Notes under the pieces: model-generated | What the model was told of the DNA's origin: nothing | Databases searched by the model: none | Seen by the model: only the letters and a program-made list of their open reading frames with translations | Made by a program: the position numbers and the translations under genes | In this document: one piece after another, positions 29,401 through 41,347 of the stretch | Numbering within the stretch: position 1 is the first letter of the stretch | Layout: the number at the start of each line of letters is the position of its first letter | Origin: Seison nebaliae | Lineage: Eukaryota; Rotifera; Pararotatoria; Seisonacea; Seisonidae | Direction of reading: 5' to 3' | NCBI GenBank assembly: GCA_023231475.1 | Contig: JALJEE010001021.1 | Coordinates: 1-64,000, forward strand | Length of the DNA: 64,000 nucleotides

Positions 29401-30154
29401 AAAAAAAAGAAAGATTTCTATTAGATTCTCTAATGAAAACGACAAGTATCGTTGAAAAGTAATGAATTACGAAAAAAAGAATTTCATAAAGAAACGATTA
29501 ATCTCCATCAACTTAATTTTTTCGATGACGAGTGTTGGTGGTGTAAATTAGTGATGAAATAACATGTAATTCATAAAAGAAAAGATCTTTGGTAAGACGG
29601 ATGAAGTGAATGGCCATTTCATTCATCGTAACATGCGCAAGGATTATTGGAACTATATTGGGAAGAGTATATGAGGAAGGAGAATATCCATAAAATTTCC
29701 CATATTTCCAAATTAATTCATTAAGCTAATGTCCATATTATGTTGGTAGTAACATGATACTTTCTTCTTGTGAGAGTGTTCATTCTTTGCCTCACAATTC
29801 ACTCCCAAGTCGGTTTCATCATTCGTCGTTTGAGTGAGTCTCCTCCCCAGAAAAATATTAGTTGAGAACCAGAATTTACTAATGTGTTTCATCCAATTGA
29901 GTAACGGAAACTGTCTATTAAAGGGTAGTCTTTATGAATATGCATAAAGATAATTATTCTCTTCTATTATTTCAGTAAATATTTCTATTTTCACTTTATT
30001 TATACGTTAATAATTATCATCCTTGTAACTCATTCGAATGTTCATGTTTGAGAAGAATACAACTCGAAATCATCCAATTCTTTCTATTTACCTTTATCTA
30101 TCCATTCATTCTTCTCAAATAAACAATCTCTTCTATGACGATTGATAGACATTT
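26482..30154. other. Intergenic, no confident gene
   Basis: About 3.7 kb with scattered frames. A plus frame at 27157-27627 (156 codons) is the longest but is Phe/Ile-rich and crosses no recognisable domain. Minus frames at 28214-28534 and 28694-28915 have somewhat more protein-like composition; the latter has Cys spacing faintly like a thrombospondin type-1 repeat, but not enough to call. CT and AT simple repeats occur near 26660. The right end should contain the GGT promoter. Confidence 0.35.
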
Positions 30155-32984
30155 TTGATGGATAACACAGCATTTCACAGTATTGAATTGAATGAGACAA
30201 ATATCGAGCAGAAAGATACTCAATCAGTGCCAAATGAGAAAAGCATCAAAAAGTTCTCCATACTAAAAACTTTCTTTCCCAACATTATTCATTTTTTCTT
30301 TTTCCATCGACTCATGATAATTACCAATATCAGACGGATTACTACATCCTGCATATTCATCGTGTGTGGATGTATCATTGCGATTACCGTTATTTTAGCC
30401 GTTATCCTTTCTGTATCACCAAAAGAAGATGACAAAAAGTTGAGTATCAGTGAAATTCATGAGAATTACGTGCAAATACCATCCAAATGGGCTGAATATC
30501 AATCCTCAGCTCTTGCATCTGACACCCCACTATGTGGCCGAGTAGGACAGTTTGATAGAATATTCGTTTCATTTTTCTTCGAAATTCATATAAGAACCTT
30601 TCTAGACAAATCGAGAAGTTGGGAGGAAATGCTGTCGAAATGGCCATTGCTACTGCTTTCTGTACAGGAATTCAGAATATGCACAGTATGGGCATAGGTG
30701 GTGGTAGTTTCTGGGTTATTTATTGGAAACCCGAAAATAAAGTTTACGTTTTTAATGGACGTGAGGAAGCACCAGCAAGCGCTTCTCAGCACATGTTTGA
30801 TAAAGATATTGATGGTAGTCGAGCAGGTTCGATGTTTTCTGTTTTCTCTCTATTATATTTATAGTTTATTTCCATCAAATTTATTTCTGAACTGAAATTA
30901 AATGAAAAAAGAATTATATATAAAAAAAATTATATAAAAAGAATTTTTATAATTGAAAAATTTTTTTAAAAGATGAAAGACTTTATAATTTTTATTATAC
31001 TTCAAATATCATTGAGATGATGTTATCATTTTTTTTCTTCCTTTAGTTAAACATTATATATTAATGAGATTGTTTATGGAGAAGAGTATGTCTTTTACGA
31101 TTTATTATCACCATTTTCGTTCATTTTCTCATCTCGTTTCGAAAAGAGTATTATCTCGGCATTCTTCCCATTTTCCATAGTTTTTAGTAAATTGCTTGAA
31201 AAGATTGTGTAACTGTTTGAAGAATGTTTTGTACACTTAAAATAGCATGTGCTTTATTCATGTGTATGGTTTTTGTATTGATGATGAATAATAATATTGA
31301 ATTATGATTGATTTATATGATTAATTGTTTAAAGGGCCGAATGCTATTGGTATACCGGGAGAAGTGAAGTTATATTCAACTATCTTCAATAAATTCAAAA
31401 GTGGATATGTAACTTGGGCTCAATTAGTTCAGCCGACGATCGATATGGCAGAACAAGGTTCTCCCGTTTCATCAGCTCTCGCCAAAGCGATCAATTCGAC
31501 GTTACGAAAGAAAGTCCTCAATTCAACAACATACAATCCATTAAGGTTTCCATCTTCATTAAAAATATGAATAGGAAAAATGAATGATTTCCAGAGAATT
31601 TTTAATTAATCCAAAAACGAAAAAGGCTTATGTGAAGGATGATATAATCGTTCTGAGGAAATTGGCTACTACCTTACGATTAATTGCCGTTGATCCGGAG
31701 ACATTTTATTCTGGCGTATTAGCCAAACGAATAGTGAGCGATATTAAGGATGAAGGTGGAAATATTACGGAGAAAGATATGGAACAATATCATGTTAGAC
31801 GACCGGAACCGTTGTTTGTAAATATTGGTGAAAACAGGAGAATGTATACACTTCCATTTCCTAGTTCTGGTCCCGTTTTAGCGTTTATCATGAAAATGAT
31901 GAATAGTTATATTCATTTGTAAATTTATGTTGCTAATTATTTATTGAAGGGTTTTATGGAAAGAATAAAGTGGACAACATTTTCTTGTTTTATCATCGAT
32001 TTGTTGAAGCGATGAAATTCGGTGCAGCTAAACGAAGTGAATTCGGCGATCAAATGAATGATGAAAAGAACATTGATAATGATGTTACTCAATTCGATGA
32101 ATTTACTTCGAATCTTTTCTTTTCAGGTCATCAAAGGTATGTTATCTGATGATAATATTAATGAGATTTTCAAAAAAATTAAAAATGACACAACTTTGAA
32201 ATTCGAGGAATATGGCGCCAAATTCAGCGATACAACTGATCGGACAGGTACTGCTCATTTATCTGTTGTCGATTCGAATGGTAACGCCGTCTCATCAACT
32301 CATACGGTGAATCTTTAGTTAGAAATTTCAAATGAAGGAAATCTGGAATATTCTCTTTTGTCAGTTTTGGATCGAAAGTCATCGGACGTCGAACAGGAAT
32401 CATATTCAATGATGAAATGGATGATTTCTCTAATCCGCTCGCAGAGAATTTCTTTGGCGTTCCTCCATCAAAACCGAATTTTATAAAAGCTGGAAAACAA
32501 CCGTTATCGAGCATGACTCCGGCGATAGTGGTCGATGGAAATAACAAAATTGAACATATTATTGGAGCATCGGGTGGCACCAGAATATTTACAACAACTG
32601 CTCAAGTTTATTTTGAAATTGAATGATTCCATTTCTTAATCTATACAGATTTTAAGCGAAGTCTTTTTTAGAGGACGTGATATCGTTTCCTGTATCGATG
32701 AGAAAAGGATACATGATCAACTAATGCCGAAAGTAACATATTTGGAAAGAGGATTCAATGAAGTTTCATATTGAGACTTTTTTTTTAATTCAGTGAAATT
32801 TGTTTAGACAATTAAAAAACATTTGAAGGAAATGGGTCACGATATCGAAATGAATGGATCAATGAGCGTAGCACAATGCATTTCCAGAACACGCAATAAC
32901 ACATATATCGCAGTTTGTGATGGGCGAAAAGGTGGTACACCGTACGGCCGTGGAATGATAAATAATGGTCCAATAGATAATTAA
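30155..32984 (+). CDS. GGT: Gamma-glutamyltransferase (glutathione hydrolase)
   Basis: Nine exons (30155-30549, 30606-30826, 31335-31545, 31595-31905, 31950-32083, 32127-32317, 32365-32605, 32649-32762, 32808-32984) give 664 aa. It is a type II membrane protein: an N-terminal cytoplasmic stretch, then a membrane helix ([19 protein letters not shown]). Substrate-binding and catalytic elements are present: [21 protein letters not shown] with a following arginine (NGREEAP), the autoprocessing and nucleophile threonine in [37 protein letters not shown] and GASGGTRI. The enzyme cleaves the gamma-glutamyl bond of extracellular glutathione and is made by self-cleavage at that threonine. Intron 2 is 508 nt, far longer than the others; I see no gene in it. 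Confidence 0.95.
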
Positions 32985-33450
32985 GTAAATTGAATTTCTT
33001 TCTTTTCTTTTTGCCAAATATGATTTCAAGAGACTTATGCACAATATTTATTTTCAAATTCTAATTATTTTAACATTTTCTTGTTATTGCATTCATTATA
33101 ATTTTTCAACAATTAAGAGTTTCTAATATTATTTTCTCCCTTATTCATAAATTTAATATTATGGTTTCAATTCTACATTAATCTCATCTCGGTTACTTTC
33201 AAATGTCAAAGAAATTACTGTTGAAGAATGTTAAAGTTAAACGAATACCATTTTTATGTAACGTTTGTAAAAAACGTTGAAAGATTAAGTTCGTTACCAC
33301 TCCACTGTTAGTAAGACAAATTTTAGGTAAGGAAAGTTAATCCAAACTATTGACTAACATCTCTAACTTTCTAGATTGATATAAAGTGTTTGAGAAAAAT
33401 AAACATATTTGTTAGGTTGTCAGATCGAGTCCAAAAAGAAAAGTTCAACT
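32985..33450. other. Intergenic, 3' of GGT
   Basis: AT-rich sequence after the GGT stop with no supported gene. It marks the left edge of a repeat-rich island. Confidence 0.4.
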
Positions 33451-33746
33451 TTAGTCGATAGAATAAAATGTGAATTCCGATCTTTCTATTCTCCTTTTCA
33501 CCGCTATAAATTTTTCTCCATCATATTGGAGCTGAGAATATGGTCTACCTGTCTCACTATCCAGTACACAAGAAACATTAAACTGCCTTGATCGAACATA
33601 CAGGACAGAAATGCCTTTCAACTGAGCATTTATGTTGGCATCTTTGTCACTACTCTTAATAAAGATTTCACAGGATTCTGATTCAACTAACATCGCTGAA
33701 CCAACTTTCGAAAAGTACGGGAGTTGCCGTTCTCTATCCAAATTTT
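33451..33746 (-). pseudogene. Orphan protein-like exon, origin unknown
   Basis: A minus-strand frame begins right after an acceptor-like GTGCAG and runs to a stop, encoding about 97 residues of balanced, protein-like composition. It includes KSSDKDANINAQLKGISVL, NVSCVLDSETGRPYS and EKFIAVKRRIERSEF. No upstream exon or initiator could be joined, because the sequence above it is low-complexity AT. It may be the last exon of a lost gene, a gene fragment, or part of a mobile element in this island. The beta-rich pattern hints at an Ig-like or filamin-like fold, but I cannot name a family. Confidence 0.35.
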
Positions 33747-34459
33747 CTGCACTTATTACTCAATAAACGTTCGTGAAATATACCTTTTAACTTCAAAAAT
33801 CTGACGAAAAACTTGAATTAATCCTACCTAAACGTTTAATTAAAATTATTTCCTTCGTTTTTACAAACTTAGGAATTATTAAGTGAAATAAGTGAAATGT
33901 TGTAGGTGCAAACCTCTTAAGTTTAAAAAGCTTGTTTTAAGTAAATTATTAACAATCACCAATTGCTCTTATATTGCGAATCGACGGAATATCATACATA
34001 ATAAACATCAGAAGATTAATTCCGATATAATCAAAAAGTTATCCAATATTTAATCACAACTATATAGAGAAAAGGTTGCTTTATCACATATTAAATAATA
34101 ATATATTTTACATCAAAAATCTAACAAAATTAACTGAAAGAAGGACGAATCGATTCATTAATATAAAGGAAGAATAGCGGATACAATAGCCAAATAATTG
34201 TTAAAGATAAATAATTTAATTTTTTTTATTTTTCATTTTAGATGTAAATCCCTATAGGTTAATTGATAGATGAATATTAAAAAATCACGACATTGGTCGT
34301 TAGAAATTAGTTCATGGCATCTTGGAATCTGATTTTTGACATTGTCTGGAAACAAGTAATCGATGGAGAATAGATCTGTCTCTTGCATTAAACAATCGAG
34401 TAGGTTTCAGAAGAGTGTAGTATGTACAAAAAAACGATAAAGGAGACGTAAGTGGTAAG

Positions 34460-35700
34460 AGGTCATTGAAAGATGGAATAGGAAATTCGAAGGCTCTTCT
34501 CCATCTTCTCCAGTAGAGAAAGATACTTCTTACGATACTTCTTGTTAGTCAACACAATCGGAAATGGAGGAAGATCGACAATAAACAAGATAAATGCTCT
34601 TGAGAAGGAGCTTTTACATCCTAAAAGACTTCGAATGTCTACGCACGTTCCACGCATATTTGCGAAATAACGTACCCTGCACCTGAATAGAGTCATATTG
34701 GGGCGTGCATAACATAGTGGTTTATGCACGTTCCCAACGCCACAACGATGGGACACACGTCTCACGTAGAGATCTCCTACCACTGACCGTAGAGGAGATC
34801 GATCAAAAAATTTATCCCAACGGGAATTTCACTTTTTAAAAAAAAAAGGAAAAAAAAGAATATATCGATTATATGCTCGATCCAATGTATACATTGATTT
34901 CATTGAGAACGAATTAGCTGCCCGTAATCCATAAAAATCACAGCAGAACGTATGAAACAACTTTAGTTTTAGAGAAATGGGAAAAAATGTACACCGATGG
35001 TTTATAGAATGAAAAGCTCTAATGTACTTACACCTAATACGTACAACCCACGGCTGCAAAACTCTTTTTTCTACAGTCTAAATAACAACTAAGAAATCTG
35101 CTGCCAATTACATTTATATTCAAACATTGGAATATCGCTTTCATTCAATTGAATAATCATCAACAATTTAAATTTCGGATCATTACATTTTATCCACATC
35201 CACGAATTCCTTCCTGAATTAACAGTAACATTACATAAAAAATTTCCTTACTGTTAAAAAATAACACCATATCATCGGCATATGCATAGATTGCCGGACA
35301 GCATTTACCACCAATAATGATTTTCCGTGTATGATTTTCCCGAACAACCACGGTGCCAAAGTAGAGCCTTGTCTTGCACCGTAATACCTAATACCTAAAC
35401 TCACTCCCTAAATTCCGGTTAACTTTCACTTGTCCACATGAATCCTTAGAGAGACGTTCAATGAAACGAATATAATTCTCGTGAACACCCCTCTGTCTAA
35501 TTTCAATCTATCTAATAATAATTCTATCGATAATCTATCTCAATACCATAATTATTATCAACAGAATCAAATGCTTTCGATGTATACAGAAGACATATTA
35601 TAAATTTCAATTATGTATCTTTACAATTCGAGATGAAATAACGTAGAAGAAGAATAAGCGGAAGAGTGTCTGTACCTCCTATTATCGGAATTAATTTTTA
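34460..35700 (-). mobile_element. Decayed non-LTR retrotransposon (LINE) with reverse transcriptase remnants
   Basis: Reading the minus strand in shifting frames recovers reverse-transcriptase motifs in the right order: SKAFDSVD at about 35583-35556, GARQGSTLAPWLF at about 35381-35341 and IYAYADDMVLFF at about 35293-35258. Then LDRAYNRYI lies near 34880, and a Cys/His-containing tail (CGVGNVHKPLCYARP, TLFRCRVRYFANMRG) lies at about 34740-34620. Frameshifts and stops separate the blocks, so the copy is dead. The order and the Cys/His region after the polymerase fit LINE elements. No terminal repeats are seen, and the ends are uncertain. Confidence 0.75.
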
Positions 35701-36047
35701 AATTTCGCTATATCAGCGTATAAAGAACAATTTAACTCACATATTATAATATTTTCACCATTAATAATTATGTATTAATATTATTTCTAAGGACAGTTTT
35801 TAATAGAAAAAAAAAGATTGGGCACAAATTTTCAAAATTTAACAAATTCCAACCTAACATAAAATAGCTTGAAAGAAAAATGTCATGAAGAAATATTAAC
35901 CTGTAGAATTTTTAATGGGCTACCTAATGATATATATATATATATGCATCGACTTTAAAAAATCTCTTTTAAAACAAGTTTTAAAAGTTTCTTCATAATT
36001 TGTCCCACTTTCCTAAATTGCCCCCACACGACGGTACCCAACCTTAA
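35701..36047. other. Repeat-island DNA without gene
   Basis: AT-rich spacer with an AT microsatellite near 35930-35945 and no coding frame. It lies between opposite-strand LINE remnants. Confidence 0.35.
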
Positions 36048-36180
36048 TACCCTACCCTGATCGATCATGCCTACAATCAGCTTATTAGGAGATTAGTCTC
36101 TTTGTCTCGCTTGGTTTTCTTCCACCATCAATCCCCTTTTCAAAAGAATTTCTGATTTTAACTCTCTCACTTCCTAAATT
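36048..36180 (+). mobile_element. Short LINE fragment, same family as the copy at 56.7 kb
   Basis: The sequence around 36061-36095 (CTTATTAGGAGATTAGT core) closely matches 57505-57530 and translates to HAYNQLIRRLV, compared with RAYNRLIRRLV in the longer copy. The match fades on both sides. Confidence 0.6.
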
Positions 36181-37110
36181 TCCGTACTAATATTTTTCAC
36201 ATTTGCTCAATCTTTTCCCATACTATCCAAATTTAAAATTAATTTTTTAACTATTTCTTTGCCAGCAACGATCCTCATCATCACAAGTCGTATCGTATGA
36301 TATCTATCGGCTCGATTAATTTATTGGAAATACACTGTATGCACTAAATGAGAAATTTTAATTGTTTAAATTTCCTAGAGATTTTAAATTTGTCCTAATA
36401 CCTAATACCTAAAACAACACAAAAGTGAAGAGAATTTTTGCATTCGTTCATGAAGATCATGGATTAATAATTTCCTTCATTTAATATTGTAGATAAGAAT
36501 TATCCTGTGATGTACCGTATTTCAAATTTATATGTGATATTTCTGTAGTTGCTAAGTAGAATTTGTGACTTACATAATAAGTTGTAACAGTCAAAAATTC
36601 AAACTGTTCAAGATTATTCAATTTTGCAGAAGATTTCAAATAATCTGAACAGCTATTTTCCAAACGTTGATCGTATTCAATGTAAATTTTATTCCCTTAG
36701 GATCTTTTAATCTCTCAATCATTGTTATCTATTTATTCTATCTGTTTGAAATTGAACTTGTTTCATATAACTACAAAATAATCGTCTCAAATGTGTTCGT
36801 CGAGAACATTCATTCTATTCTGGAGATAAAGAGTCGATTGAGAGACTTGTAGTAGTGGAAATATCGGATGAAAGAATTGTGAAATAAAATGAGAGAGGAA
36901 ATTTATTTTGAGAGGAAAAAAATGAATATTGAGTGAATGGGAGGGAGTGTTCAAGTAAAATTTGCAATTAGAAATAAATGAGAATTGTGGAAAAAGAAGT
37001 AAAAAAAATGTTGATTGAAAAAGAAATTTGAGCTGAAGGGGCAGAAGTAATATAATTCACGTGCAATTATATAATTGATTTCTCAAGAGTATTTTGAGTT
37101 GAAAAAAATA
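36181..37110. other. Intergenic, upstream of ELP1
   Basis: AT-rich, with two short head-to-tail CCTAATA motifs near 36390-36410 that also occur near 35380. No gene is supported. The ELP1 promoter should be at the right end. Confidence 0.35.
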
Positions 37111-40100
37111 ATGAAAGAATTGAGTCTTATCGATTCGTATCATTACTTCTACAAGAATGAAGAAGATGGGAATAATCAATTGTATTTGAATGTGGATAAC
37201 ATTGTTTATACGAAATATGATGAGATTTATTTCTCTGACAATACTTCTATTCATTGTGCTTATGTTGATTCGGGTAGATATGTGTACAAGAAGGTTTGGG
37301 ATGCCGAAGCGACGATTAAAGACATGGTTCTCGCTCAGTCCAATTGGTTAAATGGATCAGCTATTTATTATCGAATCGATCAACAAACCGTTTATGAGAT
37401 ACCAGTTCTCCATAATGAAAGAACTGTGCCATCCGCCAAATTATATTTATCATTTGACGATTGTGAAATTTGTGCAATGAAGACATCGAATAATATGAAA
37501 TTTATTTTATTTTTATTGAAGAAAATTGAAGGAAACGAATATGAATTTTTACTTTATTCTCTCGATAATCACGAGAAAGTGGCAGATGGAATTCTTTCTC
37601 AACAATCCGCCTATAATCTTCAAGTGGATGTTGGTTGGGGTTCAGTCGCCACTCAATTTCAAGGAACAGCTAATAAAGTAGACATTTTAAGACACAGAGA
37701 ATTGACATCAACAACTGAACGTTTCTCTCCCACTTTTCAAATGGAATGGAATTCAACCGACGATTTCTTTTTCATTCAATATGAAATTAATGAAAGACAA
37801 TTATTTGACGTCTTCCAATTCGAGAATGGACTCCATGTGAAATTGATCGGTCGTTCTGATATTTCCGTTTATCGAATCGGCGAACGAATCGTATGGCGTC
37901 CGAATGCAAATCATATTGTGGTGGGATGTTGTTCGTCATTGGATGGTGTGGGAACATTAGAAATATTCGAATCGAATGGATTACATTTCAATTCGATTCG
38001 TCTCATTCGAAATGAATTTGAGAAATATCTCTCAGTCAACGACATCACAGAAATTATTGATATTAGTTTTTTCAAAGAGAAAATTTTCGCTATTGCCTTC
38101 GAATGGAATTTACGACATTATGTCTCTTTTTATCGAGAATCTAACGATTCGTATTATCTTATGAAGACGATACCTTTCCCAATTCAACATAGAATCATCA
38201 ACATTAAATTGATGAAACGACAAATGAAATTCATTCATGAAAATGATAATTCCTCTCAAGATGATTTGATGAAATGTTTCATCATTTACGATAATGGAAA
38301 TATCGATCTCCTTTATTTTATTTTCACACAATCACATTTATCATTTGCTGGTGGTCGATGTCTGGTCAATTCGAATCAACTCGAATTCTTTTCCAATTTC
38401 CAAAATATTCCATTACCTTTCTCCTCCTATCAATTATCATTCAACACATTAATCAACGACATTTTCGTTTGGAATAATCATTCGATTGTCGTCCGTCTAA
38501 TTGACGAGAGAATTATTGAATTGGAACCATTCGACGAAGTGGATGATGAGAAATTGATTGAATATGAAAAGGAAATTCGATTGCGAAAAAGTTTCGCTAA
38601 AAAAAATCAAAAATTTTATTTTCCAACAAAAACCTCTCAAATTTCCAATCTTTTCAAACCGATCGATGAACGACAATTGACCTTATACAAACATATTGAT
38701 GGCGATAAGGAAAAGATGGTTTGTGTTGAGAGAAATATTTTGGACGAATTGTCCCCCGGGAGAATTTTGGATGTTGATAATGACCTAAATCTTCACTGTC
38801 GAAATGTCCCACTTGCCAATTTGGGAATGTCGAATGAAGTGATTTTGATAAATAATCTTCTCATAATGAATTGTGATGAGAATTTAATCATTGTTGATCT
38901 GGAAGACAATAAGATTTTATTAAATTTGATCGATGTTCATTCAATTTTATTAGGTGAAAAGAAACGATATTTATTCTTTGTTCAAACTATTCACAATTTA
39001 GGTAATGTGACAAAATTGGCTCAGCAGCATGTTTTCGATCATGTTCACATGATATCGTTAACCGATCCACAATTTTCTATTTTATCGACCATCAATTGTG
39101 AAAAGTATGCTTCTCTTTCCCATCAATATGGAACGGGAATTACTTTGTTATGTTTACGAGGAAATTATGAACAAATTCATTTCCTTCCATTATTATTAGA
39201 TCATCTGATTGATGATTTGGTGAATAATAAAGAATATTTGGAAGGATTAGCATTTTGTGAGAAACATCGAATACATGTGAATTTTATGCATGATGCAGCT
39301 GTCCGATATAACGGTGGAAAAGTGGAAACATTTTTAACTGATTTAATTTCCACTTTCATCAAATTAAATGAAACAAAAAAATTGAATCGATATTTCGATT
39401 TATTATCAGATGAGAATGTTAATAAAGAATATGAATTGGCATTCTATTTCGATAAATGTCAAACGACCACATTAAATCCGAAGAGAAATTTAACAGATAT
39501 TTATTTTTTTACTCGTCGAATCATTGAAAATCTCGTCAATGACAAAGAGAAATATCCGGCTGCCATAGGCATCCTTTATGCGACGATTTGCTTAAAACAT
39601 TTGGATTCGGTCGGTGTAGTACCTGCATTAACATTCATTCGTTCGCAATCCGATCAATTGGAGGAGACAATTCGATTTTTCGCTTCCAAACTCAAATTTC
39701 AACAATTGTTCGATATCGTCTTGTCGTCGTACGATGTGGAAGGAGCGTTATCTGTTTGTAAATATTCCGATATCGATCCCACCAACTTTTCTCACATCAT
39801 CGATAAAGTAATGGCGACAAATGATGAATTAGAACGACGATATCTCATCGATCATCATTATCAGAAATATGATTTAGCCATTTTCCATCTCATTCAATTT
39901 CATGTGGGAGAATTAGATGAATATTTGAAGAATTTAATTAAATTAAATTTAAACAATTTCAATTATAATGATATGTGGAAACGAACGAAACGTTTATTCT
40001 ATCAATTCAATTTACAATCTTCTCCTTATTTCATCACATTCCTCTACTCATATGATAATTGGTTGACGAAGAATAATGACAAGAATTTACATCGAATTTT

Positions 40101-41347
40101 AAACCTTTTTCACATTTTCAAAATCAATACCGAATTGTTAAGTAATAGAGAAAATGAATTTTTCATTCAATTCTTTCAACTCGCCACAACAGCTATGGAA
40201 AATCCATCAGAATATAATCGCCATTTCCTTCCCGTCATTCTTCGATCTCTCATCGATCTTTTTCAATCGGTGAATATTGGTGATAATGTCAATTTTGACA
40301 TCCAACAAATCTTTCAACCATTCTCACATTTTGCCGATATTGGCGAATATCTTCTCCTTCGACAACAGATCATCGATAAAGACAAATATTTCTCCTTAAT
40401 TCTCACGTCGGAAAACTGGTCAAATATTTTGAAATTCGTTTGTCTTTTCTTTTCATCAACTACTCATAATTTCAATAGATGCTCACCCAAAAAATCAATA
40501 GGAATTATGTGATAAAACTTCAAAACAATTTTAACAATGTTTTAAATCGAATAAAAAATTTAATTAATTCCAATAATATGTTGTGGGAGGAATCGTATAA
40601 CAGGTGACATTTTATGAAAGAATTTCATTTTTTTTCAAATATTCATAGACTAATTATTGTGCGAGAAGAATTGTTAAAGAAACGGAAAGAAAGAATGATG
40701 AAATTGGAGGAAATATTCGAAAGAAATGAAAATAATAGTATGGCGTCATCAAAAGCCACTTCGAAAAGATCGAAACGATCGACTGTTTCAGCATCATCGA
40801 AAAGGAGAAAAGAAAGAAAACTTCACAATCTCCAATATGGTTCCACATATGAAGATTTCGCATTAACATCATATTTAAGGAGATTAGCGAACGAAATGAA
40901 AGGATATTATGGTTATTTAATTATCATTTTTTTTTTGAAATTTTATCATTTTTTTGAAATTTTATCATTTTTTTTTAAGATGAACTTCAACTATTCCTCA
41001 ATTTCACTAATTGCTGTTACCATCTCTCACAACAACAAATTAATGATCTGAATGAATTAAGTTGAAATTTCTTTTCTTCAAATGTTCACTAAAATTATTA
41101 GATTTGACAACAAAAAATTTCTTGCGAGTCATTCAACAATCGTTGTGCAATGTGTGGACATATGATCTGGAGGAGGAGGAGGAGAATATTTCGGAAGATT
41201 TGAAAGAGTTGACATCCTTTCAGATTATGGAACGGAAAGAAAAAGAGAAAAGTTTCCAACTGAATTTTCTTCAAATTTTAAATTTATTTTATTCTTTCAG
41301 TTCGACGATTTTATGGTCATCAAACGAAATTGTTGAACGAAGAATAA
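37111..41347 (+). CDS. ELP1: Elongator complex subunit 1 (ELP1/IKAP)
   Basis: Six exons (37111-40437, 40479-40603, 40649-40911, 40980-41060, 41102-41251, 41301-41347) give 1330 aa, close to the 1332 aa of the human protein. The N-terminal WD40 half includes VDVGWGSVATQFQGTANK, a strong ELP1 signature. The middle includes RGNYEQIHFLPLLLDHLI and the TPR-like helices. The C-terminal exons contain REELLKKRKERMMKLEEIF and a basic SKRSKRSTVSASSKRRKER stretch followed by YGSTYEDFALTSYLRRL, matching the tRNA-binding basic region and the segment before the C-terminal dimerisation helices. ELP1 scaffolds Elongator, which modifies wobble uridine in tRNAs. The frame is open upstream to 37075 but the first ATG is 37111. 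Confidence 0.93.
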
